Below are positions 6,695-6,710 of a DNA stretch of 6,710 bases, piece after piece. The stretch's first letter is position 1, and every line of letters starts with the position of its first letter. The stretch comes from JACCUZ01 sp038246575 (GTDB taxonomy: Bacteria > Actinomycetota > Actinomycetes > JACCUZ01). The notes below the pieces were generated by a model. It was not told where the DNA came from, searched no databases, and was given only the letters and a program-made list of their open reading frames with translations. The stretch spans positions 1-6,710 of the forward strand of contig JBBRVU010000210.1 of assembly GCA_038246575.1 (NCBI GenBank). The letters are read 5' to 3'. A program made the translations under genes and the position numbers.

Positions 6695-6710
6695 GTCGCA
6701 GGATTGACCC

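Overview
The window looks like chromosomal DNA from a high-GC actinobacterium. It has strong G/C preference at third codon positions, GTG starts, short gene spacing, an actinobacterial-style membrane GGDEF-EAL protein and a stand-alone lysine/alanine-rich histone-like protein. A relative of Nocardioides or another member of the Propionibacteriales is my best guess, but that is inference from style, not a database match. All five genes I can support lie on the + strand.

Layout: (1) 1-112 is GC-rich upstream sequence with no gene I can support. (2) 113-2704 encodes a large membrane-anchored cyclic-di-GMP enzyme: hydrophobic sensor region, GAF-like region, GGDEF, then EAL. (3) 2715-4496 is glutamine-dependent NAD+ synthetase (nadE), starting 10 bases after the previous stop. 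(4) 4493-5344 is ketopantoate hydroxymethyltransferase (panB), overlapping nadE by 4 bases (ATGA). (5) 5393-6028 is an uncharacterised 211-residue protein whose layout weakly resembles a sugar-isomerase (SIS) fold. (6) 6029-6313 is a noticeably AT-richer gene-free stretch with small palindromes, probably the promoter/leader of the next gene. (7) 6314-6694 encodes a very basic histone H1-like DNA-binding protein built from 18-residue (54-base) repeats.

Genes 1-3, and perhaps gene 4, are arranged as one transcription unit. nadE completes NAD+ synthesis and panB performs the first committed step to pantothenate and coenzyme A, so the core of the unit is cofactor biosynthesis. The c-di-GMP enzyme in front of them is the less expected partner. 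The histone-like gene is separated by its own regulatory region and is probably an independent unit.

I found no RNA gene, CRISPR array, insertion sequence or convincing rho-independent terminator. Most of the window is ordinary housekeeping sequence. The items most worth a second look are the c-di-GMP/nadE/panB coupling, the degenerate SIS-like protein, and the repeat structure and AT-rich leader of the histone-like gene. None of these amounts to a clear new system.
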